64,000 nucleotides of DNA from Anaerostipes sp. (GTDB lineage: Bacteria; Bacillota; Clostridia; Lachnospirales; Lachnospiraceae). Of the stretch, positions 1-8,870 are shown one piece after another. Numbering within the stretch: position 1 is the stretch's first letter; every line of letters begins with the position of its first letter. Below the pieces are notes generated by a model. The model was not told the origin of the DNA. It saw only the letters and a program-made list of their open reading frames with translations, and ran no database searches. Position numbers and translations under genes: made by a program. The stretch lies in assembly GCA_028704435.1 (NCBI GenBank), contig JAQWFL010000007.1, positions 43,194 to 107,193 of the forward strand, given 5' to 3'.

Positions 1-27
1 ACGTGGGTTCGATTCCCATCACCCGCT
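1..27 (+). tRNA. tRNA-Gly, 3' end only (cut by window edge)
   Basis: The first bases are the T arm (stem GTGGG/CCCAT around loop TTCGATT) followed by the 3' acceptor strand CACCCGC and discriminator T. The acceptor strand fits glycine tRNAs of Firmicutes, which begin GCGGGTG. No CCA is encoded. The anticodon lies outside the window, so the isotype is inferred from the acceptor alone. Confidence 0.7.
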
Positions 28-34
28 TATAAAG

Positions 35-70
35 AAGACCTGTAGATCATTACGATTTACAGGTCTTTTT
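35..70 (+). terminator. Intrinsic terminator after tRNA
   Basis: A perfect 10-bp stem, AAGACCTGTA (35-44) with TACAGGTCTT (58-67), is followed by a T run. It ends the tRNA transcript. Confidence 0.85.
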
Positions 71-115
71 GTATAACGAGGAATTTAGAAAACAAAATAA
101 GACAAAGGAGATTTC

Positions 116-1621
116 ATGGTAATAGATATTTATAAGAGTATCACTGAGAATGAAGATATAGACAGCCTTGAGGTTCGACAAGGATTAAGTGCTTTAAGAA
201 AGGAAATAAAAGTAGAAGAAGTCAGAGAGGAATTGATTGAATACCTTGAAGATGATATTATAATTGTTAAATTCTTAAAGAGTACAGATGGAAAGATTCG
301 AAAGAATACAGCACTGCTCTTAGGAGATTTAGCCATTCCAGAAACATTAGATGAGTTGTTTCAAGCATATCAAAAGGAAAGTACAATGTTTGTCCGTAGT
401 GCATATTTAACTGCACTTGCAGAGTTTGATTATCGCAAATATTTGCCGGAATTAAAATCAAGGTTAGAAGAGCTGGAACAAATCCAGCTAACACCGGAGA
501 ATCGGAAGCATATTGCAGAAGAGATGCACCATATTACAGAGTTAATTATGATGTTAGAAGGGGCAAAACATCATGAATTTCGAGGAAATCATTTAATGTC
601 AGATCTTATGGTTTTAGGCAACCGAGAGCAGATGGCAGTGTTAAAAAATCAGATGATAGAAGAGGATATTGCCAGTGAAAAAGATATTTTTTTAATGCGG
701 GCAGGACTTCGTTTTCAAACAGATCAGGTGGGGGAATTGCGAAAAATTCGAACCTATCAGGAAATACTTTTTTTAGTAAAGGGAATGTTAAGTTGTGAAA
801 TGAATCCAAAAGATGGAGCAGAGACGATTATATCTTCTGATTTACTTGAGTTTATGAAGCAAAGACATAAAGGAAAAGTTCCATTTTATTTTCGAATTGA
901 GATAAAAAGCAAACGGGATTTAAAATGGAAAAGCAATTTTACAAAGAAACTTGCAGCAGGAATTGAAGAGGGAACCAATCGTCAATTGATTAATAGTACC
1001 TCTCATTATGAATTTGAAATTCGCTTGATTGAGAATGCAAAAGGACGTATGAACATGATGGTAAAACTTTATACCATGCATGATCACCGATTTGAATATC
1101 GAAAGGGAGCTGTGGCAACGAGTATGAAACCTGTAAACGCAGCCCTCCTTGTGGAACTTGCAAAGCCATATATGATAGATGATGCTCAGATTTTAGATCC
1201 ATTTTGTGGAGTAGGGACACTGCTCATTGAACGTCAGAAAATCATAAAAGGGAATACGTCTTATGGTATTGATGAGATGGCAGAGGCTATAGAAAAGGCA
1301 AAGATAAATACAGAAGAAGCAGGACAGATTGTTCATTACATTAATAAGGATTTCTTTGAATTTACCCATGAGTATTTATTTGACGAAGTGCTTACGGATA
1401 TGCCGTTTGCTATGGGGAATACAACCCAGGAAGATATTCGAGTCATTTATGAGAAGTTTTTTAAGCGGATTAGGCATTATATTAAGGAAGATGCCACGTT
1501 GATTTTATATGTAAGGAATCCAGAACTGCTGGAGAGACTAGCAAAAAAATATCAATTTGAAATGAAAGAAGAATTTCTTGTGGATGAAAAAAATCAAGGG
1601 AAATTATATATATTAAAGTAA
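116..1621 (+). CDS. HEAT-repeat-containing RNA methyltransferase (UPF0020/Trm11-like)
   Basis: A 501-aa protein. The C-terminal third is a Rossmann SAM-dependent methyltransferase: the SAM-binding loop DPFCGVGTLLIER lies near residue 361, and TDMPF near residue 427 takes the place of the catalytic (D/N)PP(Y/F) motif. This places it with the UPF0020/TrmN/RlmL group that methylates guanine or adenine in tRNA or rRNA. Roughly residues 20-130 are helical repeats of HEAT type (DGKIRKNTALLLGD and similar), an unusual N-terminal addition. SD AAAGGAG lies just before ATG 116. It is a single gene between terminators. The RNA target cannot be deduced from sequence. Confidence 0.8.
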   Translation: MVIDIYKSITENEDIDSLEVRQGLSALRKEIKVEEVREELIEYLEDDIIIVKFLKSTDGKIRKNTALLLGDLAIPETLDELFQAYQKESTMFVRSAYLTALAEFDYRKYLPELKSRLEELEQIQLTPENRKHIAEEMHHITELIMMLEGAKHHEFRGNHLMSDLMVLGNREQMAVLKNQMIEEDIASEKDIFLMRAGLRFQTDQVGELRKIRTYQEILFLVKGMLSCEMNPKDGAETIISSDLLEFMKQRHKGKVPFYFRIEIKSKRDLKWKSNFTKKLAAGIEEGTNRQLINSTSHYEFEIRLIENAKGRMNMMVKLYTMHDHRFEYRKGAVATSMKPVNAALLVELAKPYMIDDAQILDPFCGVGTLLIERQKIIKGNTSYGIDEMAEAIEKAKINTEEAGQIVHYINKDFFEFTHEYLFDEVLTDMPFAMGNTTQEDIRVIYEKFFKRIRHYIKEDATLILYVRNPELLERLAKKYQFEMKEEFLVDEKNQGKLYILK

Positions 1622-1627
1622 AATGTG

Positions 1628-1657
1628 AAAAGTCATCGAAAGATGGCTTTTTTCTTT
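1628..1657 (+). terminator. Intrinsic terminator of methyltransferase gene
   Basis: A 10-bp stem with one G-U pair (AAAAGTCATC with GATGGCTTTT), a GAAA tetraloop and a T-rich tail. Confidence 0.85.
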
Positions 1658-1677
1658 TACGTAAATTTAACAAGCTA

Positions 1678-1709
1678 TTGATTTAATTATTGTTTTTCTA
1701 CTCTATACT
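1678..1709 (+). promoter_or_regulatory. Weak candidate promoter of the glycan operon
   Basis: TATACT at 1704-1709 fits a -10 box. The best upstream hexamer, TTGATT at 1678-1683, is 20 bp away, longer than usual. It is the only promoter-like signal between the upstream terminator and the first operon gene. Confidence 0.3.
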
Positions 1710-1742
1710 AAAAAAACGAGTGAAGAAAGGTGAAGAGTCAAA

Positions 1743-3029
1743 ATGGAAAATGAGATAATGTTAGTAGATTGGACAAGTGAGCGTAGAAAGGGAAAACTAA
1801 TAGAGATTGATTATGTAAGAACATTTTTAGGGCATGAGATGATATTTGTACCTATTTATCAAGTGCTTGTTTTTTTCATGTCTTCAGATATTAGTTGGGG
1901 AAACCCGTTTATGAAAAGTGTTATGGAGTCTATTGCATATAATGGAACAAAAATTATTGCCTACGACAATGGACCATTTCAAAAGTCAAAAAAAGAATAT
2001 AAGACAATTTTAGAAAGATGTGGATATCATCAGATTTTTGATGTTGTCACAGCACAGGAATTAAACTGTAAAACAGAGAGTATGAAATTTTATAAAAAAA
2101 TGCTGGAAACATATAATCCACAAAATAAGCTATGCGGAATGGTAGGAAGATATATGAATATATACGCCAAGCTAAAACATATGCATTTCCTAGTATATTC
2201 TTCTCCAGATATTTATCCAGCAAGAAATATATATGTTAAGAAGAATCAGACAGAGAGTGTCATAGAACGGTTTATTAATTTTCAACTGTTTGACGGACTT
2301 CGAACTGAAACTTTAGGATATCATTTTGGGTATAGTTTTGCTGGTGTTTTTATGTATGAATGGATTCTTTACATACATAAGAAAGCCAATGGAAAACCTC
2401 TTTATTTTATGTGGAATGCAAGACATGGGTATGAAGTTTACAAAGAAATATTTCCAAAAGATAAGGCATGTATTGTATATGTGGATTCAGACACAAAAAA
2501 TGATAAACAGAGAGAAAAGTATTTACAAAATATTGTTTCTAAGGAATCAGGATACTTTGTCAATGGAGACATTAGAAAACGTGCAAAATTCGAGCCAAAG
2601 TACCACGTAATTGAGCTTGTGAATCTATTTTCAAAAAAAGTGTTAGAGACTTATGGAAATAAAATAGAACAAATGTTAGATGAGATGACTGGACACAGTG
2701 TATGTATATCAAAAATTAAGGAAGGGCAGCCCCATTGGAAGATACTTTATCTTAGTGAGGAAGATGAAGTAAAAAGACATGAGGTAAAGCAAGGTTATAT
2801 GGATTTTGCAAAAGAGTTTCATGTTTTTGCAAAAAAGCACCCTAGAATTCAGCGAGAGCTGTTAGAGAACAGAGGAGAATTTGCAGCTAGGACGGTTGCT
2901 TATGGCTTTGATAAAAAAAGACAAGAAAAGAAACATTATAACTTTATACAGATGATAACGGAAACAAAGAAAGCTAAAAAATGCATTGGTTACGCAAGAA
3001 AAATATACAGAAAGGGAAGGAGAAAATAA
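1743..3029 (+). CDS. Catalytically degenerate HAD-superfamily protein of glycan operon
   Basis: 428 aa. I read this as a relative of the HAD protein at 6909-8870. The stretch NPFMKSVMESIAYNGTKIIA matches NPYMKEVFDLLVNFGKTVII of that protein, and the downstream GYHFGYSFAGVFMYEWILY / NARHGYEVYKEIF matches its second domain (GYLAGGIMILGYVSW / ARDGYIMKKVYDIL). The N-terminal DxDxT nucleophile motif is absent, VSDMYF is replaced by AYDNGPF, and the aspartates of VGDNEEVD are replaced in VGRYMNIY. It should therefore not be an active phosphatase, and may be a scaffold or partner of its paralogue. First gene of the operon; its 3' end is close to the next start. Confidence 0.6.
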   Translation: MENEIMLVDWTSERRKGKLIEIDYVRTFLGHEMIFVPIYQVLVFFMSSDISWGNPFMKSVMESIAYNGTKIIAYDNGPFQKSKKEYKTILERCGYHQIFDVVTAQELNCKTESMKFYKKMLETYNPQNKLCGMVGRYMNIYAKLKHMHFLVYSSPDIYPARNIYVKKNQTESVIERFINFQLFDGLRTETLGYHFGYSFAGVFMYEWILYIHKKANGKPLYFMWNARHGYEVYKEIFPKDKACIVYVDSDTKNDKQREKYLQNIVSKESGYFVNGDIRKRAKFEPKYHVIELVNLFSKKVLETYGNKIEQMLDEMTGHSVCISKIKEGQPHWKILYLSEEDEVKRHEVKQGYMDFAKEFHVFAKKHPRIQRELLENRGEFAARTVAYGFDKKRQEKKHYNFIQMITETKKAKKCIGYARKIYRKGRRK

Positions 3030-3030
3030 T

Positions 3031-4635
3031 ATGATTTTATATTTAGGAGCATCACTTTACCATATCCTTTGTTTTTCTGTCCACAAGATGATTCATCACC
3101 CCAAGGAAGAAGCTATGCTGGTGGTTGGAGATAATATCTTCTCAAAAAATGGAATGGATGAATTAAAAACAGATATTATGGAATCGGGAATTTTTCAACG
3201 AATGGAGATTCTGAAATTTATTGAAGGAGCCTATCATAATCCTGTAAGGCTAGATGAGGATTCAAGCAAAGAGGATGTAAATCAATTTGTAAAAGAGAAT
3301 AATGTGTGGGTGGAAAAATGGCTTTCAAAAAAAGAGATTCAGATGGAATCCATGACACATATTTATTCAGCCATTGACCATAGACATTTGGGGTTATATA
3401 TTCTTTCAAAGCAAATCCCGTATGCATATTTTGAAGATGGAAATGGACTTCTTTCTCGTGAGTTTGTTCAGCTAGAATTTCACAAAAATGCACAGTACGA
3501 GTCTTATGCCATTTGTAAGTTTTTAGGAGCACTTGGTCAAAATGACAGTGTGATTAAAAAGTATGCCAATTTGTCAGCACAACTGCCAGGATTTCAAGAT
3601 GATAAAGCAGAAGATTTTCAAGTAATCTCACTGTTTGAAAGCCTATCACCACATATACAGAAAATCATTTTTCATATGTACCATATGAAAGAAGTGTTAG
3701 ATTTTCATGGAACAAAACCAGTCTTATTTTTGACACGTTATGCAAAGTACATGAAAAATCCTACAGTAGATCGACATCATTTTATGGCAACGATTCTAGT
3801 TGACCTTTTTGGGGATCAAAGACCACTTGTGCTAAAAGCACATCCAAGAGATTTTTCTGGGAGATATGCAGAAATTCTGCCAGATGCAAAAATTATGGCA
3901 AGACAGTTTCCATCAGAACTTTTGCCCTTTGTTACAAAAGAAAAATATCAAAAGGTGATTACCGTTGGATCCACTGCAATTGATGCACTGACAGAGTGTG
4001 CAGAGGAAATCATTAAGCTAAATGAGACATTTGAAGATAAACTAAACCAGATTTACTCTTATGTAGGAATGATTATGGCAATAAAAAGAGCATTTCCAGA
4101 TATAAAAGAAGGGGAGATTGGATATGCTGGACCAATTCCAGAGTTTATAGCACCCTTGGGAATTGAATATTTAGGAATTTCCATAGAAGAAGCAGTGGAA
4201 GAAAAAGAATATAAGGTATTATGGCTGGATCAAAAGAATTACGGAATGTATCATGGAGAGAATTTATGTACCCTATATCCACAGTACATAGATAAGATTG
4301 ATGAAGAAAAGATGTTTTATCTGGAAATGATGGCAAGAAAAACAAAAAAATCTAGTCTTGGATATGAAGAAGAAGGTGTCCTTTCTTTTCAATTTGAAAA
4401 TCCAAAAAATAAAGAAAAATTAAAAGGATGGTCCAAGATTGAAATGTTTGAGTATACAAAAAGCAGAATGTCTGTGTCAGAAATGCCGGAAAAGAAACAA
4501 GAATATAAAAGAGAATGTGACAAGATTCGAGAGTTACATGGAAAAATAGATTTGCCAAGACTGGGTGAATCAGTGACAGAGGAAGATATTTTTGCAATGA
4601 AGAAATTAAAAGAAAAATTAAGCAAAAGAAAATAG
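3031..4635 (+). CDS. Sialyltransferase-like GT-B glycosyltransferase (copy A)
   Basis: 534 aa from ATG 3031, chosen because AAGGAGA lies just upstream; an in-frame start at 2986 lies inside the previous gene. The protein has the signature of bacterial sialyltransferase-type GT-B folds (GT52/polysialyltransferase-like): an HP motif in LVLKAHPRDF, then FPSELLPF, then a serine/threonine motif in VGSTAID. The N-terminus MILYLGASLYHILCFSVHKM is nearly the same as that of the gene at 8867, so the two are paralogues. It should transfer a CMP-activated sugar acid onto a surface glycan or lipid carrier at the cytoplasmic face. The donor sugar is unknown. Confidence 0.65.
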   Translation: MILYLGASLYHILCFSVHKMIHHPKEEAMLVVGDNIFSKNGMDELKTDIMESGIFQRMEILKFIEGAYHNPVRLDEDSSKEDVNQFVKENNVWVEKWLSKKEIQMESMTHIYSAIDHRHLGLYILSKQIPYAYFEDGNGLLSREFVQLEFHKNAQYESYAICKFLGALGQNDSVIKKYANLSAQLPGFQDDKAEDFQVISLFESLSPHIQKIIFHMYHMKEVLDFHGTKPVLFLTRYAKYMKNPTVDRHHFMATILVDLFGDQRPLVLKAHPRDFSGRYAEILPDAKIMARQFPSELLPFVTKEKYQKVITVGSTAIDALTECAEEIIKLNETFEDKLNQIYSYVGMIMAIKRAFPDIKEGEIGYAGPIPEFIAPLGIEYLGISIEEAVEEKEYKVLWLDQKNYGMYHGENLCTLYPQYIDKIDEEKMFYLEMMARKTKKSSLGYEEEGVLSFQFENPKNKEKLKGWSKIEMFEYTKSRMSVSEMPEKKQEYKRECDKIRELHGKIDLPRLGESVTEEDIFAMKKLKEKLSKRK

Positions 4636-4649
4636 AGTGAGGGAAATGA

Positions 4650-5318
4650 ATGAAAACAGTAGCATTTGTACCAATGAAATTAAATAATGAAAGGCTTCAA
4701 GGAAAGAATACAAAATCATTTTCAGGAGGGAAACCATTGTGCCATTATATCTTAAGGGCATTAAAAAAAGTAAAAGAGATTGATGAAATCTATGTATATT
4801 GTTCTGATCCATCTATTTTATTTTATGTTCCAGAGGGGGTAAAGTTTTTAAAGCGGGATTCTGCATTAGATGGCAGTCAAGTGAAAATTAACGAAGTTTT
4901 AAAAGCCTTTGCAGAAGATGTGGAGGCAGATATGTATGTGCTTGCACATGCTACGGCACCGTTTATTAAAGCAAAAACAATTGCAAGGGGAATACAGGGT
5001 ATTGAATCAGGAAAATATGATTCTGCACTTACGGTACTTCGCCAGCAGGATTTTTTCTGGATGGATGGGAAACCTTGGAACTATGATGTAAAAGAGATTC
5101 CAAGAACTCAGGATATGAAGCCGTTATATCGAGAGACAACAGGATTATATATTTATGAAAAGCATTTGATAACAGAAGAGAATCGAAGAATTGGAGATTG
5201 TCCGTTACTTCTTGAAGTAGATCAAGTAGAGGCGGCAGATATCAATGAACCAGAAGATTTTGTAGTGGCAGAAGCATTGTATCATCAGTGTGTAAAGGGG
5301 GCAAAAGAATATGAATAA
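4650..5318 (+). CDS. CMP-sugar synthetase (acylneuraminate cytidylyltransferase family)
   Basis: 222 aa. The N-terminus VAFVPMKLNNERLQGKNTKS is the nucleotide-binding loop of CMP-NeuAc/CMP-Kdo type synthetases (R and K contact CTP). Further family features are LAHATAPFIKAKTI in mid-protein, GLYIYEKHL, and a metal-binding end in EVDQVEAADINEPED. The reaction is CTP plus a sugar acid to CMP-sugar acid plus pyrophosphate. It lies between a sialyltransferase-like gene and an aldolase gene, and its stop overlaps the next start, so it very likely activates the donor for the two transferases. No neuB or neuC homologue is seen, so the symbol neuA is not given. Confidence 0.8.
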   Translation: MKTVAFVPMKLNNERLQGKNTKSFSGGKPLCHYILRALKKVKEIDEIYVYCSDPSILFYVPEGVKFLKRDSALDGSQVKINEVLKAFAEDVEADMYVLAHATAPFIKAKTIARGIQGIESGKYDSALTVLRQQDFFWMDGKPWNYDVKEIPRTQDMKPLYRETTGLYIYEKHLITEENRRIGDCPLLLEVDQVEAADINEPEDFVVAEALYHQCVKGAKEYE

Positions 5319-6909
5319 AGTAGCAGTATTGGACTGTACCTTGCGAGATGGCGGCTATGTAAATAATTTTGAGTTTTCAGAAGCAACCATTAAGACAATC
5401 ATTTCAAAATTAGGAAAAGCACATATGGATGTGATTGAATGTGGATTCTTAGAAGATACGGAATATGACAAGGACAGATCAATTTATTCAAGAACAGAAC
5501 AAATTGTGCCAATGATTGAAAAAAAGAGAAAAAAAAGTATGTATGTGGCTATGATTGTCACAGGGAAAATGCCTGCATCAAAAGTGAGTCCAAGAACGGA
5601 AGATGGAATTGATGGAATTCGTGTAACTTTTCATAAGAAAGAGATAGACGAAGCCTTTGCTCTTGGCTATGCATTAATGGATAAGGGATATGAAGTGTTT
5701 ATGCAGCCAGTGGGAACTACAACATACAAAGATAGTGAAATCTTAGATTTAATTGAACGAATTAATGAAATGAAACCATATGCATTTTACCTTGTGGACA
5801 CGCTTGGGAAATTGTATATAAAACAGCTAATGAAATTATTTTATTTGGTAGATGATAATTTAGATGAGGACATTGTCATTGGATATCATTCTCATAATAA
5901 TTTACAGTTATCTTTTTCTAATGCTCAGGCATTGATTCAAAATAGAGGAAAAAGAAGTGTAATGATAGATGGTTCTGTCCTTGGAATGGGACGAGGTGCA
6001 GGAAATTTATGCAGTGAAATTATGGTGCAGTATATCAATGAAAATATAGAATACAGATATCATACAGATAATTTAATTGAATTAATTGACGATTATATTA
6101 ATCCTATTTCCTATGTACATCCATGGGGATACCGTGCAAGTTATTTTCTTGCAGCGACCAATAACTGTCATCCGAATTATGTGAATTTTCTTTTAGATAA
6201 GCAGACATTAAACGTAAAACGCCTCCATCAAGTATTAAAGAAAATTCCAGAAAATGAAAGAGCATTGTACAACGAAAAATTGATTTCATCTTTGTATATG
6301 AATTTTCAGGAAAATGAAGTGGATGATTCTAAAGCATTAAAGAAAATTGAAGACTGGATAAAGGGAAAAGACCTAGTTGTGATTGCTCCAGGAAAGAGTT
6401 TGTTAGATGAGCAAGAGACAATTGAAAAGTTTTTAAAGAATGACAATCAATTTATATTAACGGTAAATTGTATTCCAGATGGTATGAAACCAGATGCGCT
6501 GTTTCTTAGCAATCAAAAAAGATATCATAATTTAAAGCAGGAATACGACCTTGGAAACCTTGATTTTCCTATAATAAAGACATCCAATATTAGTACAGGG
6601 GGAAAGAATTTGAACACAGTAAATTACGCAGATTTAGTAATGGAAGATCCTATGATTTCTGATAATGCAGGACTTATGATGTTTAATTTGCTAATCCGAA
6701 TTGGTGTTGAAAGAATGAGTCTTATTGGATTTGATGGGTATCACACCAATGTAGAACGAAATTATTTTGCACCAAAAATGATTAACAGTGCAGAACGGGA
6801 CAATTTAAGAAAAATCAATAAACATATTATGAAGCAGTTAGAGGTTGTAAAATCACAAATTGAGATTACATATATTACATCATCTGTTTATAATGGGAGC
6901 CAGGAATAA
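5311..6909 (+). CDS. HMGL-type aldolase fused to a C-terminal domain of uncertain (DUF115/GT42-like) type
   Basis: 532 aa. Residues 1 to about 280 form a DRE-TIM metallo-aldolase (4-hydroxy-2-oxovalerate aldolase/HMGL-like). LDCTLRDGGY carries the catalytic R and metal-binding D, and GYHSHNNLQLS holds the histidine pair. Residues about 345-530 are a separate domain starting KDLVVIAPGKSLLDE, which resembles the nucleotide-binding start of DUF115/MAF or GT42-like domains, and ending with MSLIGFDGYHTN. The first domain should make or break a C-C bond with a pyruvate-like substrate. Next to a CMP-sugar synthetase this suggests formation of an unusual ulosonic acid. The ATG overlaps the previous stop by 8 bp. 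Confidence 0.65.
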   Translation: MNKVAVLDCTLRDGGYVNNFEFSEATIKTIISKLGKAHMDVIECGFLEDTEYDKDRSIYSRTEQIVPMIEKKRKKSMYVAMIVTGKMPASKVSPRTEDGIDGIRVTFHKKEIDEAFALGYALMDKGYEVFMQPVGTTTYKDSEILDLIERINEMKPYAFYLVDTLGKLYIKQLMKLFYLVDDNLDEDIVIGYHSHNNLQLSFSNAQALIQNRGKRSVMIDGSVLGMGRGAGNLCSEIMVQYINENIEYRYHTDNLIELIDDYINPISYVHPWGYRASYFLAATNNCHPNYVNFLLDKQTLNVKRLHQVLKKIPENERALYNEKLISSLYMNFQENEVDDSKALKKIEDWIKGKDLVVIAPGKSLLDEQETIEKFLKNDNQFILTVNCIPDGMKPDALFLSNQKRYHNLKQEYDLGNLDFPIIKTSNISTGGKNLNTVNYADLVMEDPMISDNAGLMMFNLLIRIGVERMSLIGFDGYHTNVERNYFAPKMINSAERDNLRKINKHIMKQLEVVKSQIEITYITSSVYNGSQE

Positions 6910-8870
6910 TGTATAGAAAAGTAAAAAATAAAATTAATATAGTTAGAAAACATCTGGCATGGAATAAAACTTCTGGAAAGGATATAGCAAAGGAAGAGGA
7001 AAAAGCAAAACGAACAAAAAGTACAGTGTTGGCAAGAAAGCTCCTTGAATATGATGTTATTTCCTTTGATATCTTTGATACTTTAATTTTAAGAACATTA
7101 CATAAACCAACGGACGTATTTTTAACAGTGGGTCAAAAACTAGGACTATTAAATTATACAACCATTCGCAGGGAAGCAGAGCTTACGCTTCGGGATGAAA
7201 GAGAGGCAAAGGATGGAAGTCGTGAAGTAACATTTGAGCAGATATATGATTATATGGAAAAATACTGTGGAATTCCAAAAGAAGAAGGGATGAAGACAGA
7301 ATTTGAAATGGAGCAAAAGTTCTGTATTGCAAACCCATATATGAAGGAAGTTTTTGATTTGTTAGTGAACTTTGGGAAGACCGTAATTATTGTGTCTGAC
7401 ATGTATTTTCCAGAGGATATGATGAGAAAACTGTTAAGCTCTTGTGGATATGAAGGATATGATAAATTATTTGTGTCTTGTGATTATGGATATGGGAAGC
7501 GTTCTGGAAAAATGTATGAGAAAATATCCAAAGATTACCTCAATGGACGCAGTGTAATTCATGTGGGAGACAATGAGGAAGTAGATCGGAATATGGCAAA
7601 AGCAAATGGATGGAATACTTGGTGGTATGAAGACATTCGAACAGCAGGAGATTCATTTCGTCCACGTCTTATGTCTCCTTGTGTGGGAAGTGCCTATAGG
7701 GCAATGGCAAATATTAAGATGCATTCCGGTGCATTTCAGACAAAAAAAGAACTTTTACCAAGATATCAATATGGATATCTTGCTGGAGGAATTATGATTC
7801 TTGGATATGTTTCATGGATTCATAAACAGGCAGTACAAGAGGGCATGGATAAGATTTTGTTCATTGCACGAGATGGATATATTATGAAAAAAGTCTATGA
7901 TATATTGTATGAAGACATTCCAGCGGAATATGTTTATTTATCAAGAAATGCAGCACTAAAACTTACTTGGAACTTTAATCAGTATGAGTTGTTGAAACAG
8001 TTTGTGACGCGAAGAGCTGAATCGGAAAAAGTTTATACCGTAGAAGAAATATTTATTTCTCTTGAAATAGAGCATCTCTTAGAGACAGCAATAAAAGATG
8101 GATGGAATAAGGAAAAGGAAATAAAGGAAGAGGAAGATGCAAAAAAGTTAAAGGAATGGATAGTCTCTCACTGGGAGGATGTTTCCAAGGGTTATGAGAC
8201 ATCACAAAAAGCATTCCGAAAATATATAAGCCCAATGCTGAAAGGGTGTCATCATGTTGCAGCCATTGATACTGGTTGGAGAGGTACTTGTCCAGTGGCA
8301 CTAAAACATTTGATTGAAAAAGAGTGGGGATTAGACTGTAAAGTGACAGGAATGATGATTGGTTCTTGTAAATATAAGCAGAATAATACATTGCCATTGA
8401 TTCAGTCAGGAAGTCTGCGAACTTATATTTTCTCGCCTATTTATAATGATCATCTTGCTAGATTTCATTATAAAAATAATTTGATTCATAATACATGTGT
8501 GGAATTTATTACATCTGCACCACATCCATCGGTGTACAATTTTTATTTGGATGAAAAAGGGGAATATAAAATTGAGTTTGAGTATCCAGAAGTAGAGAAC
8601 TATGAAATTACAAAAGAGATTCAAGAAGGAGTTATGGATTTTGTCTCTGATTACAAAAAATATTACCATGGAGTTCACAGCTTTTTTGATATTTCTGGAT
8701 TGGATGCCTATTGGCCTCTTCGTTATGTTATGGAAAAAAGATTTGATATTGCAGTGAGAAAACCGTTAAAGGATTATGTGTATAACAAGTATGTAGGTGG
8801 ACTGGAAGGAAAGGGATTCATGTCAACTTTTGAAGATATGTGTGTAGAAGAATTGGAGGCAAAAGAATGA
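6909..8870 (+). CDS. HAD-superfamily hydrolase, surface-glycan type (COG5610-like)
   Basis: 653 aa. The HAD domain is complete: nucleophile motif FDIFDTLILR near residue 57, motif II VSDMYF, motif III lysine in GKRSGKMYEK, motif IV VGDNEEVD. A second domain (about 280-653, GYLAGGIMILGYVSW, FIARDGYIMKK, DTGWRGTCP) is typical of large HAD proteins in polysaccharide clusters. It is likely a phosphatase or phosphotransferase acting on a sugar or carrier intermediate in the cytoplasm. The start codon overlaps the previous stop (TAATG), so it is translationally coupled to the aldolase. Confidence 0.7.
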   Translation: MYRKVKNKINIVRKHLAWNKTSGKDIAKEEEKAKRTKSTVLARKLLEYDVISFDIFDTLILRTLHKPTDVFLTVGQKLGLLNYTTIRREAELTLRDEREAKDGSREVTFEQIYDYMEKYCGIPKEEGMKTEFEMEQKFCIANPYMKEVFDLLVNFGKTVIIVSDMYFPEDMMRKLLSSCGYEGYDKLFVSCDYGYGKRSGKMYEKISKDYLNGRSVIHVGDNEEVDRNMAKANGWNTWWYEDIRTAGDSFRPRLMSPCVGSAYRAMANIKMHSGAFQTKKELLPRYQYGYLAGGIMILGYVSWIHKQAVQEGMDKILFIARDGYIMKKVYDILYEDIPAEYVYLSRNAALKLTWNFNQYELLKQFVTRRAESEKVYTVEEIFISLEIEHLLETAIKDGWNKEKEIKEEEDAKKLKEWIVSHWEDVSKGYETSQKAFRKYISPMLKGCHHVAAIDTGWRGTCPVALKHLIEKEWGLDCKVTGMMIGSCKYKQNNTLPLIQSGSLRTYIFSPIYNDHLARFHYKNNLIHNTCVEFITSAPHPSVYNFYLDEKGEYKIEFEYPEVENYEITKEIQEGVMDFVSDYKKYYHGVHSFFDISGLDAYWPLRYVMEKRFDIAVRKPLKDYVYNKYVGGLEGKGFMSTFEDMCVEELEAKE

